Below are positions 36,601-46,690 of a stretch of 64,000 nucleotides of DNA, piece after piece (position 1 is the first letter of the stretch; each line of letters begins with the position of its first letter). The translations under genes were made by a program, and so were the position numbers. Below the pieces are notes generated by a model, which was not told where the DNA came from, ran no database searches, and saw nothing but the letters and a program-made list of their open reading frames with translations. The stretch covers positions 12,223,220-12,287,219 of the forward strand of contig OX030955.1 of NCBI GenBank assembly GCA_943735955.1, read 5' to 3'. The stretch comes from Piscicola geometra (taxonomy: Eukaryota > Annelida > Clitellata > Hirudinida > Piscicolidae).

Positions 36601-37384
36601 TGAAGTTTAATAACTGGATCTATAATCTGCTATCAGAAAACGAAAAAAGGTTTTAAATTTTGTGGCAAATGTTGGCTTTGCATTGATGGAACTTGTCAAA
36701 TCAAGGGCCCTGGTAAATAAATTTAATAAAAATTTGTTATTTAATTTAAAAAACAATGGAAATGTGATTTAGTAAAAGATAGTGAATGCTTGTGAAGTAT
36801 GAATTTATTCATAAATGTAAGACTAGTCGAACTATTTAATATTCATGACCCTCGTTTGAACTTTTCTTTTAGCTCAACAGTGCACTTCCGAAAGAACTTG
36901 GACATGCATTTGTGGGAGGGTGAGTCGAGATTCTTGATTTTGGTGTGAATCGGAGGATTGTCCGAGTGAACTTATTCTAAAAAGTGAAAACAAAATAAAT
37001 TAGTTTGAATAAACTCATTGACTATTTTAAAATCCTATTTGATCTTTAGATTTTAACTTAAACTTTCAATGATTCAAAGGAGTGGTGTGGCTTCACTGAT
37101 GTATGTAGAAACAACAAGTGTGAGCCCAATGAATGCACTGCGGAAAAATATTGGAGTTGTATGTGTGGAAAGGTGAGTTTAGGTTTTTAAATTTGCTCTA
37201 TTTGTACAAATTTAAATAATAAAATTACGAAAAAAGTTTGTAAAAAATTGGCAAAAGGACTTTCATTGTCTCATTAACATTTAAAAACTTTATTTAATGA
37301 AGTAAACTTAAAACTTTGAAGAATTGGTGCACATCTGCGTATAAATGCACTCCAAGTGGCTGTATTTTCAACTGGTGGGGATGA
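33683..37384 (+). CDS. Secreted protein with four six-cysteine modules (8 exons, 184 aa)
   Basis: Family not recognised; the model is built by eye. Exons are 33683-33749, 33861-33910, 34346-34421, 36407-36489, 36637-36712, 36873-36919, 37080-37172 and 37322-37384, total 555 nt including TGA. Every intron is GT-AG and phases match at each junction. Exon 1 is a signal peptide (MKLIIFSILFVVV, ending near ATA). The mature part has 26 cysteines arranged as four modules, C-x7-C-x-C-x4/8-C-x5/6-C-x4-C, with a CxCG followed by K/R, x, W at the centre of most modules. Internal introns are phase 0 just after CxC(G) and phase 1 between modules; modules 3 and 4 share exon 7. Not EGF, WAP or Kazal spacing. 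A secreted, disulfide-rich protein, whether inhibitor, defence or venom-type, is inference. Intron 3 holds a piggyBac and a MITE. Confidence 0.8.
34663..36114 (+). mobile_element. piggyBac-like element, decayed, TTAA target duplication
   Basis: Flanked by TTAA at 34659-34662 and 36115-36118. Inverted ends are CTCTTAAACACCAA and, on the other strand, CCCTTAAACACCAA. Both ends also carry a GGGTCGA word near the tip. The 1,452-bp interior keeps broken pieces of a plus-strand transposase: VDEKFVPF, then LEQYMPSKSGKYDFKF from about 35063, a piece resembling the FFTSLxLL region at about 35310, then more at about 35334-35516 and 35538-35810. Internal stops show it is inactive. Confidence 0.85.
35063..35810 (+). 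pseudogene. piggyBac transposase remnant
   Basis: The fragments run in transposase order but contain several stops (for example right after VDEKFVPF). The YMPSK-GKY-FK motif belongs to the catalytic core of piggyBac/PGBD proteins. The N-terminal region is mostly gone and the C-terminal cysteine-rich finger is only hinted at near 35725-35760. Confidence 0.75.
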
Positions 37385-37735
37385 ATCTCTGAGATGCAGA
37401 CAATCAATAATCACAAATTGAAGCTTTCAAAATTGTGTGGGGTATAATTTTACTTATCTTTCATTTGATGTTTTTTGTCTTTTAATAACAACGAGGGTTA
37501 ATTTTATTATTTATTTCATTGTTAATAAAATAGCAATAATAATAAATTCAGTAATAATAGTAATAATAATACATTTAATTATTTATAAAACTACTTCGAT
37601 TAATCAATAAACTTTGGAAACATCTCACAATGTGGTCTGCAGATTATGAAAGTAGAAAAAATTAAATTTTAAAATTTTGATTTGGAAGTAATTTTCATTA
37701 AAAATCCCAAAAAAATTAGTAGTAAATAGTAGTAG
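37385..37735. other. 3' flank of the cysteine-module gene
   Basis: AT-rich; possible AATAAA poly(A) signals near 37524 and 37604. Otherwise short ATA/ATT repeats and no gene. Confidence 0.5.
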
Positions 37736-37739
37736 TAAT

Positions 37740-37776
<37 letters not shown>

Positions 37777-37927
37777 ACAACAACAACAAAAACATCATCA
37801 TCATCATCATTATCATCATCAACAACAACAACATCATCATCATCATTATCATTATCATCATCAACAATAACATCATCATCCTCATCATCATCATAATCAT
37901 CATCATCATCAACAACAACAACAACAA
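37736..37927. repeat. (CAT/CAA)n trinucleotide microsatellite
   Basis: Mixed CAT and CAA triplets over about 190 bp. The open frames here (poly-Met, poly-Asp and poly-Leu) are products of the repeat. Confidence 0.9.
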
Positions 37928-37968
37928 ACAAGTTCTCGAGCAGCTTTTCTCCACAGAAGTCTTCGAAC
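37928..37968 (+). mobile_element. RNase-H LINE fragment, left piece (split by hAT)
   Basis: Reads VLEQLFSTEVFEHN-like in the frame that continues at 39009. That is the KTE...LFS region of a non-LTR reverse transcriptase C-terminus. The piece ends in the target site CTTCGAAC (37961-37968). Confidence 0.65.
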
Positions 37969-37983
37969 CAGTGATTTTCCAGT

Positions 37984-38048
37984 TCAATCAATCAATCAAT
38001 CAAATAGATTTCTATAGCGCTCTTTCTTCAAATTCATGAACGTTCAGT
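37984..38048 (-). mobile_element. LINE/SINE 3' tail fragment nested in the hAT
   Basis: On the minus strand it reads AGAGCGCTATAGAAATC then (TTGA)n, the same tail as at 40166-40203 and 58443-58476. A possible 6-bp duplication, CAGTTC, flanks it. Confidence 0.55.
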
Positions 38049-38184
38049 TCGGATTTTTTAGTTCAAGTTCAAGTTACAATTATGAAAAATTTAATTTTTC
38101 AGTTACTATTTAAGTTACAGTTATGCAAATTGTAATTTTTCAGTTACTATTTCAGTTTCAGTTATTTTTGTTAGTTACAGTTAA

Positions 38185-38394
38185 TCAAGCTTGTGAAGCG
38201 GGAACATTTAGCAGGACCTGAATTGCACGACGCATTGATGGATTATAGAAGGATGCTGAGATCCCGAGACATGAAAGTGTAAGACCCTTCTTAGTCCAGC
38301 AATCCATGCTAATGACAACGCGATGTCCAGTTTGAAGATCTTTACGAATTCGATTTTCTACATTGTTCTTATAATCTTTTATCAAATGAATCAT
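38185..38394 (-). pseudogene. hAT transposase fragment
   Basis: A 69-codon stretch with ISMDCWTKKGLTLSCLGISA, matching the D-W-T-...-(Y/L)LGI-A region near the first catalytic aspartate of hAT transposases. The rest of the catalytic domain is absent. Confidence 0.7.
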
Positions 38395-39008
38395 TTTTTC
38401 TGAACCTAAATGATAGAAATTGCATATATTTATGACTGTTTAATTGAAATTATTTAAATGGCTTATAAATTATGCTCATAACTTGGTAAATAATATTAAA
38501 AATATAAATACGTTCATAATTATCAACTACAGTGTGTTGCCTGGTAACTTTCTCCTTATCATTATCATCCTCCTCTGGAACCTGACATTCGCTTTTGTCG
38601 CATGAAGCTTCGTAAATAAAATAAGCCCATACGGCATTTTCTTGTTTTCTGCCGCTTTTAACCTTAAACTTTTCATAAAAATTTGATTAATTCAACTGGT
38701 CAAAAAAAAGTAACTATGTGAAACACTAAATTAATATAATCGGACTCGAAGAATGAAATAAATTAATCTTATTATTGCTCAAAAACGTGCATCCGCCAAT
38801 GTTTTATCTTGTAGCGCTTCCCATTTTTTAAGTAGATATTTTTTAGTTACTATTCAGTTAGTATTCTTGTTTTTCAGTTTCTATTTCAGTTACAGTTATG
38901 CATTGAATTATAGTTACAGTTAAAGTTACAGTTAACTGAATCATATTTTTCAGTTAATTTACCATTTCAGTTACAGTTACAGTTAACTGGAACAACACTG
39001 CTTCGAAC

Positions 39009-40203
39009 ACAATTGGCAACCGTCGCTCACCATCAACAACATCCCACTCCCGTTTGAACCGAACCCGACCTTTCTTGCAGTCAAGTATGACAGACTCCTG
39101 CACTTTGGCCATCACACAGACATGATAGTGGACAAGGTAAGGAAACAGGACAACATCATTCGCAATCTCGGAGGCACGGAGTGGGGATGAGAGCTGGACT
39201 AAGAAGTGTATACTTTGCCCTGCAAAGGAGCATAATGGAATACGCCAGCCCTGCATGGACACCTTGGACGCCCAAAACCCACATCGCCAAGATTGAGAGG
39301 GCCCAACTTCGTGCTGCTAAAATCTTCACCCGTCTCACAGCAACAACGCCCTCTGAAGCAGTCCTCGTTGAAGCAGACCTCGCCAACATGGAGACGAAGT
39401 TTGATGAAACTTCCCTCAAAAGGGCTGTTAAAGGGGTGAGCTATAAGCAGGAAGACTGGAGGAAGTCTATGCAGAGAGACATGTCCCCAAGAAGCTGGAA
39501 AAAAACAGCTGGAGGGACAATTTCTTCCACTAAGCAAAAGCACTTCTACCAGAAGACCCACTGCATGAAGCGGTATACGAGCCAAAGCCGCCTTGGTTCA
39601 ACTTCCCTCTCAACATCAGATACTCCAAATCCAGCAAGCACGACCATGACCTCATGCAACTGAAAGAAGCTAAAGATGCCATCTCTCAGGAAGGCGAAGC
39701 TGACTTTACCATCTACACTGACGGCTCGGTGCAAGGGGTGGCAAAGCATGGTGGTGCTGCGGTGGTGGTGTATCAAAGAGATCAGAAAGTAGTTACCTGG
39801 AACAAACCCACAGGATACAAGAGTAACTGAATGGACACTGAAAGAATTGCGGTTGAGGAGGCTCTGAAATGGTTGAGTGAGAGAGAGGACTAGAGCATGG
39901 CAAAGATTGTGTGCGATTGCAAGCCGTTTCTTTCGCTTATGGCATCCAACTCTCTCTCCTCCCATCGAATTTCAGAGCTAACTGCACAGTGTGCCAACCT
40001 GAACAAAAAGGTCCTCTTCATTTGGGTGCCAAGCCACTGCTATCTGATCGGAAACGATGAGGCTGATGCAGAAGCAGCTACAGGAAGCAGGTCACAGCTA
40101 ACCCCCTTAAACCAAGACCTATCAAGAACCGGGATCTGCCAAGCAGTCACAGTTCGCATAGTAAAGGGCGCTATAAAATTCATTAGTGATTGATTGATTG
40201 ATC
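39009..40203 (+). mobile_element. RNase-H-bearing LINE, 3' part, degenerate
   Basis: Continues the frame of 37928-37968: LTINNIPLPF, FLAVKYDRLLHF, LGGTEWG (reverse transcriptase thumb), then a frameshift near 39185 into YFALQRSIMEYASPAWTPW. From about 39690 an RNase H domain follows, with TIYTDGS, the ERIAVEEAL region, and FIWVPSHCYLIGNDEAD, so all four catalytic positions are visible across frameshifts and two stops. The tail GGGCGCTATAAAATTCATTAG(TGATTGATTGATT) ends at about 40203. RT followed by RNase H places it in the I/Nimb-like LINE group (inference). Confidence 0.8.
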
Positions 40204-41037
40204 CATGATTATCTGTTGCATTTGCATTTTTTAATTATTTATTAAATTGTGTATGAATTTAACATTTCAATTTTTGCATTTATCTGAATTTATATTTTCT
40301 GCTTTATCGTTTTCTCTTCTCTTTGAGGGCAAAATAATTGATAGTTTTGTTACTTGTTTTTGATTTTGGTGATGGAGGGAGGAGTGAAGAAAAATGAGGA
40401 AACGTCATTGAAGTAGTGGAAAAAAGAAATGAAATGGGAACAAAATGAGGCGGGAAAGGGAAACGGGATGTAAAAAATAATTTAGTTTGCGGGTTTTGTT
40501 TATCAAGACAGAAATCTGAACTTTAGCATCTCGTTTGAATGAGTGGAATTTTTGGAGAATGGACGCTAAGAGTTTAAATTAAAGAAAGAGAAAAAAAGAT
40601 TTGCTTAAATGTTTTACAAAGAATCATATAGTACACAAAAGCTAAAAAGTTATTTACCCTGGGTCATAAATTTACAAATTCTAGTCTTGAAGAACTATGT
40701 TTTATTTTTTTAAATTGTATTTTATTTTTTCTATATATGTGACATATATAATAAGAATTTATATCACAATTAACAGAATAATTTATATCCATTAAAAAGT
40801 CAACTTGTTGTATGGAAATAATTCCTTGTAATAGAGCGATACTTTTGATGAGGTATAACAAAGGAATGGAGGGTCATGTGTATGAACGGATTTGATTTAC
40901 AGATTCAGTACACAAAATTGACGAATTATCCATATTCCATTTATGTAAAAATCTTTCACTTCGTTAACCAGTGTTTTTCTCAATATTTGGACATTAATTT
41001 AGATCCTAAACTTCAAGTTGTAGAGATCATATTATTC
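40204..41037. other. Intergenic
   Basis: AT-rich. I see no gene or repeat I can name. Confidence 0.5.
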
Positions 41038-41441
41038 ACCGTAAAACACCATGTATAGGACGCACCTGTTTTTTTCAATGCCACAAAGAGAAAAAAAATA
41101 GAAAGAAAAAAATGATAGCTAGGTAAATTGGACCTATCCACCAATATGGTGAGCGGGTTGGCTTAGAGGGTAAAGTGGTTGAACCTGCAACTTAAAGGTC
41201 CCCAGTTCGAATCCGGTTCAGCCAAACGTGAGCTATCATATACCTAGTGTATATGATGCGGTGTTTCACGACTTATGTCGTGTAAGTGGCTTCTCAGTTG
41301 CGTGCCTTGGCGCATTATAAATACGCACTAATCATTAATTAAAAATATCCTATTGCAAAAAGGTTAAACTCGCGTAATTGGATAACTTTTGAGGCAAAAA
41401 CAAGAGTCAAAGAAGTTTGCCTCTAAATGGTGTTTTACGGT
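41038..41441. repeat. 15-bp perfect inverted repeat around a SINE
   Basis: ACCGTAAAACACCAT at 41038-41052 and its exact reverse complement at 41427-41441. The left arm continues GTATAGGACGCACC, which looks like a DNA-transposon terminus. No target duplication is clear. The right arm touches the 5' end of the LINE at 41442. Confidence 0.55.
41150..41342 (+). mobile_element. tRNA-derived SINE, copy 1
   Basis: The head has an A-box-like TTGGCTTAGAGGGTAAAG and a B box in AGTTCGAATCCGG. The body carries the core ACCTAGTGTATATGATGCGG and TTTCACGACTTATGTCGTGT. The tail is GCGCATTATAAATACGC. Best preserved of three copies (others at 46543 and 51048). Confidence 0.75.
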
Positions 41442-43985
41442 AAATGCATTTTCAGACAGTGCCACAGATCCCTATCCATGCTCACAGAAAAAGGCCACAT
41501 CGCCCTGGTAGCAGGCGACTTTAAACTACCAGGCTGGGACGGTAAGACAAATACTATCATCCCAGAATCATCCCACTACCCACGTCTCCATCAAAAGATT
41601 GCCGACATACTAATAGAACAAGGCTATGAACAAGTGGTAGATGAACCGACCCGCGGCAAAGCCACCCTCGACCTAGTGCTCACAAATAATCCAACGCGAG
41701 TAACCAAAGTAAAGGTAATCCCAGGAATCTCGGATCACGACGCAGTGCTGGTCGACCTCAACCTGAATACCATACGCCACAAACAAACCCCAAGGCAAAT
41801 CCCACTGTACAAAAAGGCCAACTGGCTAAAATTTGAAGTAGCCATGGAACTGACTGGTCAAAAAATAAGCGCCATGGCAGACAATGGAGCTTCAGCTGAT
41901 GATCTATGGCAAGAATTTGTAGCATCCATGGAAAAGAACACCAATCAGTACATCCCGCACAAAACATGTAAGGATAGTGTCAACCTACCCTGGGTCACAC
42001 AACATATACAGGGAATGATCAGACGAAGAAAAAGATTGCACAAAAAAAAAGAAAGTCTTACAGAGCAGTGATCTAAGACATCATAATACCGAGGAGGAAC
42101 TAAGAGACCTCAAGAGGACTATCCAACGTGAGACGAGAAGAGCATATTGGAGCTACGTAGAAAACCTGATCACCCCAGCCCCCAATAGTAATGAATACAC
42201 TGGAATGAAACGCTTCTGGACATTCGTAAAACACCAGAGAAAAGACGTAAATGGAGTAGCCCCATTAAGCCATAACGGCCAACATGCCACAGATCCCAAA
42301 ATAAAAGCGGACATACTGAACGCCCAGTTCGACTCTGTATTTTCCAGAGAAACCCCACTACCCGACAAATTATTGGTCAACATCACATCCTACCCCCAAA
42401 TGGCTGACATAGAGTTCTCAGTACCAGGAGTGGAAAAACTATTGAAAAATCTGCAAGAACACAAGGCACCTTGCCCGGACAAAATAAGCCCCAAAATACT
42501 CAAACATCTATGCTAGTCAATAGCTCCAATCCTTACCACCATATACAGGAAATCGTACAACACGGGGCAGGTCCCTCAAGAATGGCGGAAAGCTAATGTG
42601 GTTCCAGTGTTTAAAAAGGGTGCGAAAGACGACCCCAGCAACTACCGCCCAATCTCCCTGACCAGCATAGCGTGCAAGATTATGGAACACATAATCACCA
42701 GTCAGATAATGAAGCACGGGAACCGAAACAACATTCTGTACCAATACCAACATGGATTCAGAAATGGCCGTTCATGCAAAACACAGCTTATTGAATTCAC
42801 TGCAGACCTAATTAATGCACTAGAAGACGGCAAACAAACTGACGTCATCATACTCGACTTCAGCAAGGCCTTCGACAAGGTTGGCCACACAAGACTCATC
42901 CACAAACTAGAGCACTATGGTATCAACGGCAAAACGAATAGGTGGATCGCTAGCTTCCTGTCCAATCGCAGTCAAAGGGTAGTCCTCGAGGGAAAGTCAT
43001 CATATGAAGAAACTGTCCTATCAGGCGTCCCCCAGGGATCGGTCCTCGGGCCAAGTCTCTTCCTATATTACATCAACGATCTACCAACAGGACTCTCTTC
43101 TGAGGTGAGACTTTTTGCAGACGACACCATAACATACCTCACCGTCACCAAACCCGAAGATGCTGCTCGCCTCCAGGAGAACCTGAACCTACTCGCACAA
43201 TGGGAACAGAAATGGATGATGGAATTCCACCCCAAGAAATGCCAAGTCCTGTCAATCACCCGCAAGCAACAACCAGATGTGCATAAATATACCCTACACG
43301 GCACCATACTAGAGCATACCAACACTGCGAAATACTTAGGAGTCACCCTAATGCAAAACCTAAACTGGAACACCCACATTAATAACATAACGTCAAAGGC
43401 AAGCAAATCCCTATCCTTCATTCGGAGAAATCTACAGATTAAAAACAAAGAGCTGAAAACAAGAGCTTACCAGGCATTGGTAAGGCCACATCTGGAATAT
43501 GCCTGCGCAGTTTGGGACCCCCACACCAGAGCCAACATTACGAAAATAGAAATGATACAAAGGACAGCTGCAAGATACGTTACCGGCTGCTGGCGGTACA
43601 ATGCAAGCGTAAGCGAGATGCTGGACAGCTTGAAATGGACACCACTGGCCGAACGAAGAAAACAACAAAGACTAGTCTTGATGTACAAAATCCACAACAA
43701 GCTAGTAGCCGTAAACGAAGTCACCAGTACGCTAAGCCGATAGCAAAGACAGTGCGTGGCGCCCACCAACATGCATGCCTAGAGCCTCACCACCATGCTG
43801 ATTACCTACGTAATCTATTCTTCCCACGCACCATTAAAGAATGGAATGTCCTGCCAGATTCAGTCGTATCGGCCCGCACTCCAGATGCCTTCAAGTCCCT
43901 ACTGGAGGCCTGTCATTGAAAAACTATTAAAACTGGACATAATAGTCTACATATAGACTGAGTCTAGTATATACGGGAGAAGAAG
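41442..43985 (+). mobile_element. Non-LTR retrotransposon (CR1/Jockey-type), 5'-truncated and broken
   Basis: The 3' part of an endonuclease (VAGDFKLPGWD near 41510; GISDHDAVLVDL near 41728) is followed by a full reverse transcriptase (NYRPISLTSIACKIMEHI near 42640, DFSKAFDKVGH near 42855, GVPQGSVLGP near 43025, FADD at 43114-43125) and a C-terminal domain ending near 43919. No RNase H. The frame is lost in an A-run at about 42041-42049, by TAG at 42514-42516 and again near 43730. The tail ends GGGAGAAGAAGAAGAG at about 43985. The promoter and the first endonuclease half are missing. Confidence 0.88.
42598..43743 (+). pseudogene. LINE reverse transcriptase, main open segment
   Basis: A 381-codon open stretch covering the palm, thumb and start of the C-terminal region. 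All conserved RT blocks are intact, so decay is recent relative to the hAT-split LINE at 39009. Confidence 0.85.
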
Positions 43986-44499
43986 AAGAGTTTCAAATTT
44001 ATCGCAGGGATAGCACATTTTTTATATTTTGCAAAATAATATTTCACAACTCGTTCATATTAGAAGTCATGTGAACTAGAAGACTTAAAAAGTTGTAAAG
44101 TCCAGTATTTCATTGGAAAAGGTATGCGCTGGACCCTGGACTTCTGAATATTAAGAAGTCCATGACTGGACTACAAAACTTAAAAGGATGCTAAACACAA
44201 AATATGATAACTTAAAAAAATAAAATAGAAAATGATTTATTTCAGAAACCTACAGATTTTAATGTAATTCAAAAGATTATAAAATATAATTTTTTTTAAA
44301 TGAGTATCCTCAAGAGTTATTCTATTTTTAAATTTTCAGGCGAGTTTTATCCCTCAAAGTAATTTTGGGGAGTTTATTTCAAGATACATAAGTGATACTT
44401 ATGAGTGCGTTCTTAAAAGAGCCACTTGCTGCTTCTTAACCTAACGTCTACTGGCGTTGCCTATGTGGCTTGATCGACAGTTTGCGGCATCAAGGAGGC
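43986..44499. other. Intergenic upstream of the small peptide gene
   Basis: AT-rich with no gene. The last ~100 bp, from about 44400, turn GC-richer (a TGGCTTGATCGACAG stretch), fitting a proximal promoter. Confidence 0.4.
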
Positions 44500-44679
44500 T
44501 ATATAAGAAACTCTTCAGAGGCTCGTTGCATTCAGACTTTTCCTCGCTACTCTTTGAAAACCTTTGTGAGGGCAAGTGAAAATAGAATTAGTATTATTCT
44601 AAGTTAAATCTTTTCCATTATTGAAATCGCTTCTACATTCCATGATACTTTTTATCTTCAAAGCTCCAGCTAAACAGGA
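44500..44679 (+). promoter_or_regulatory. TATA promoter, 5' UTR exon and intron of the 39-aa peptide gene
   Basis: TATATAAG at 44500-44507 and an initiator-like TTCAGA at 44531-44536, about 31 bp downstream. A short leader ends in a donor (CTTTGTGAGG near 44560-44570) and an acceptor CTCCAG ends at about 44669, ten bases before the ATG. Confidence 0.55.
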
Positions 44680-44798
44680 TGATGAGAAAGAATATGTTGT
44701 TCATGATAGTATTGATGCTGATTTTCTACCAAACAGTAGGCTGGTTTTTTCCCAATACTTACACTGAAGAATTAGGACGCAATTATTTTAAGCATTAG
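44679..44798 (+). CDS. Small secreted peptide, 39 aa
   Basis: The frame opens with two methionines (MMRKNMLFMIVLMLIFYQTV), a clear signal peptide: basic start, about 13 hydrophobic residues, small-residue exit. Some 18-19 residues follow, starting near GWFFPNTYT and ending RNYFKH before TAG at 44796. No cysteines. A TATA box, leader exon and acceptor stand in the right order upstream, so this looks like a whole small gene and not a chance frame. A neuropeptide or a linear secreted peptide are both possible; I recognise no family. Confidence 0.55.
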   Translation: MMRKNMLFMIVLMLIFYQTVGWFFPNTYTEELGRNYFKH

Positions 44799-45136
44799 GG
44801 CAGGTCATACTTTTAAAATTTTATTTATTTTGGCACATCAGTTTAAAATGTGAGATATACCATGGAGAATTAAAAACTAGATTTAAATTATATAAAAAAT
44901 TGTTTAGCTTCCGGAAATTTATTTGAAAACTAAAGATTTTCATTAATCTGTTACAACTTTGCATCTAATCATATTTTCCAGACAATGATAGATAAAACAC
45001 AAACTAAATTTTTAAAATTAATTTAATTTAGTAAATTTATTTAAAACTATGCAATATAAAATTCTTAAACACATTCTAAAGATACAAAAGAATAAACAGT
45101 GTTCTAATGGAGTCTGGTAATAACAGTTTGAATTTA
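44799..45136. other. Intergenic
   Basis: AT-rich; possible 3' UTR of the peptide gene. Nothing else seen. Confidence 0.4.
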
Positions 45137-45700
45137 TTAATTGATTGAGCCTGTTAGATCTTTTTTTGACTGAGTTTTAGACGCAAGTTTTCTTGACACT
45201 TTTTGGCCTCTGATCCAGCCGTCCATCTTCTCTTTCGAATAAACTTTTTCAGACGCTTTTGTCACTTGTTTGACCCATTTTTCAACTGCTTGAGTGTGAC
45301 AAGTCCAATACGGCACTTTCATTGGATGAGATAAAACTGTTTTATTTCTTCAGTGCTCAAGTTACAGGTTCAAAGCCTTGGCTCCAATCAAGTTCAAGTG
45401 TTTTTGCTATACTTTTTATTTCAGGAGTTTTTCTCTTCCTATTTCCAAAATTTTATTCACGCTGAACCTTTTTTCTTCTTCCTTCGATGAACATAGCATA
45501 CATTCAAGAATTTTCTCTGAAAAGGCATGCCAAGAAGACCTTTTATCAGTTGGAATGACTTTATTAATAATGTCTTCTGACTGGTAATGTAGCTGTTAAA
45601 GCTTTATAAAGTACATGTCTAGGTCCTTCTATTCAAATATTCTTGACTTTTATAACGAACAAGTAGGAAAATACACACCCAAGATCAATTCAACTAGTTT
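45137..45700 (-). pseudogene. Fragment of a transposon-associated protein (CHTQAVE motif)
   Basis: The minus-strand segment 45137-45322 contains WTCHTQAVEKWVKQVTKAS and DGWIRGQKVSRK. I associate this with the C-terminal end of a family of uncharacterised, transposon-linked animal proteins whose usual form is (P/F)xHTQxVERxVKxVTEAS...RDGFIR. Frame-broken sequence upstream (about 45420-45590 on the minus strand, containing DIINKVIPTDKRSSWHAF) continues it. Several stops and shifts; inactive. Confidence 0.45.
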
Positions 45701-46542
45701 TTTTAATTTTAAATATACATCACCTTTAAACCATGATGCGATACTCATAGTTTACATATTCTGTTAGCTGGAGTCAACCATCTCGTTAAATTAACAAAAC
45801 CAACTTCATGAGCGCCAAGGTTATTTGGAATTTGACCCTACATTATAGCTTGTGTCATTTGGTGGTTATAATACTGGTCCGAAGATATATCCGTTATTCT
45901 ATTATTATCTAAAAAATGAAAGGATTATCTATGTCTACTTTCTTAAAGGATGCATTGATTTCAAGATTGGTAACTTCTTCAAGCATTTTTCCAATTGGTC
46001 CACTCCACCTATTTCCACTTGAAGATTTGCCTCCAAAACTGTCATTAAGTGTTTTGAAGGTTAACATTTATTGGTATGTAATCCTCGAACAACCAAATTT
46101 AACTTTCTTCCCAGATTCATTTCAACTAAATGCATAACTCTTTCTTCTTTTCCCGTCTTCAAATTGATAGAATTTCCTCTTCCTGCTTGCAACGTAGTAT
46201 TCACTTTTCTCATCGCAATAAATTCATTTAAGTTATTGTCAATGCCTTGAGCATGTTTATTATTTGCTTCTTTGCAGGAGTGAAAAAGATGTTTTCCATC
46301 GCCTGAACATGCACTGTAATGTTCTTCTTTTACTGTTGCAGGTTACTTTTAATCTGACCCTTCCATTGATAACAATACTTTGGTCAGATCATCCTTTTAT
46401 CCAAATATATCCAGTTGTAACTTTTTTTCTACATTAATCATCAAACTCATTTAATTATTGTATTAACTTGTTTTAAGTCCAAACAAATTGAAAATAATCA
46501 ACAAAAGCAAATATTGAAAAAATCCTTTTTCACTTTCTTCAG
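45701..46542. other. Region with possible further decayed coding sequence
   Basis: Minus-strand scraps such as KLNLVVRGLHTNK near 46080-46130 suggest that the pseudogene at 45137-45700 once extended here. No intact gene. Confidence 0.3.
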
Positions 46543-46690
46543 TTCAAATCCCTGTACAGCCAACCGTGAGCTATCATATACCTAGTGTATATGATGCGGT
46601 GTTTCACGACTTATGTCGTGTGAGTGGCGCTTCAGTTGCGTGCCCGAGCGCCTAGGAGTGGTTGTGTGTACATATCGTACACAATGTGGC
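46543..46690 (+). mobile_element. SINE copy 2, 5'-truncated
   Basis: Begins in the B-box region (GTTCAAATCCCTG) and shares the core ACCTAGTGTATATGATGCGG and TTTCACGACTTATGTCGTGT with copy 1, then diverges after GCGCCTAGG. Confidence 0.7.

Larger units (their letters stand above)
37969..39000 (-). mobile_element. hAT element, internally deleted, 8-bp target duplication
   Basis: The left end starts CAGTGATTTTCCAGTT and the right end, on the minus strand, CAGTGTTGTTCCAGTT. Exact duplications CTTCGAAC lie at 37961-37968 and 39001-39008. Many CAGTTAC/AGTTACAGTT words crowd both subterminal regions. Minus-strand coding scraps inside are a BED-finger-like piece (about 38520-38670, RKQENAVWAYFIYEAS) and a catalytic-domain piece (38185-38394, MDCWTKKGLTLSCLGI). 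Only 1,032 bp long, so non-autonomous. Confidence 0.85.

Noticed and set aside
37625..37991. Poly-Met/Asp/Leu frames
   Set aside because: Produced by the CAT/CAA microsatellite.
41150..41230. tRNA gene
   Set aside because: Has A- and B-box-like words but no cloverleaf pairing, and it continues into a SINE body.
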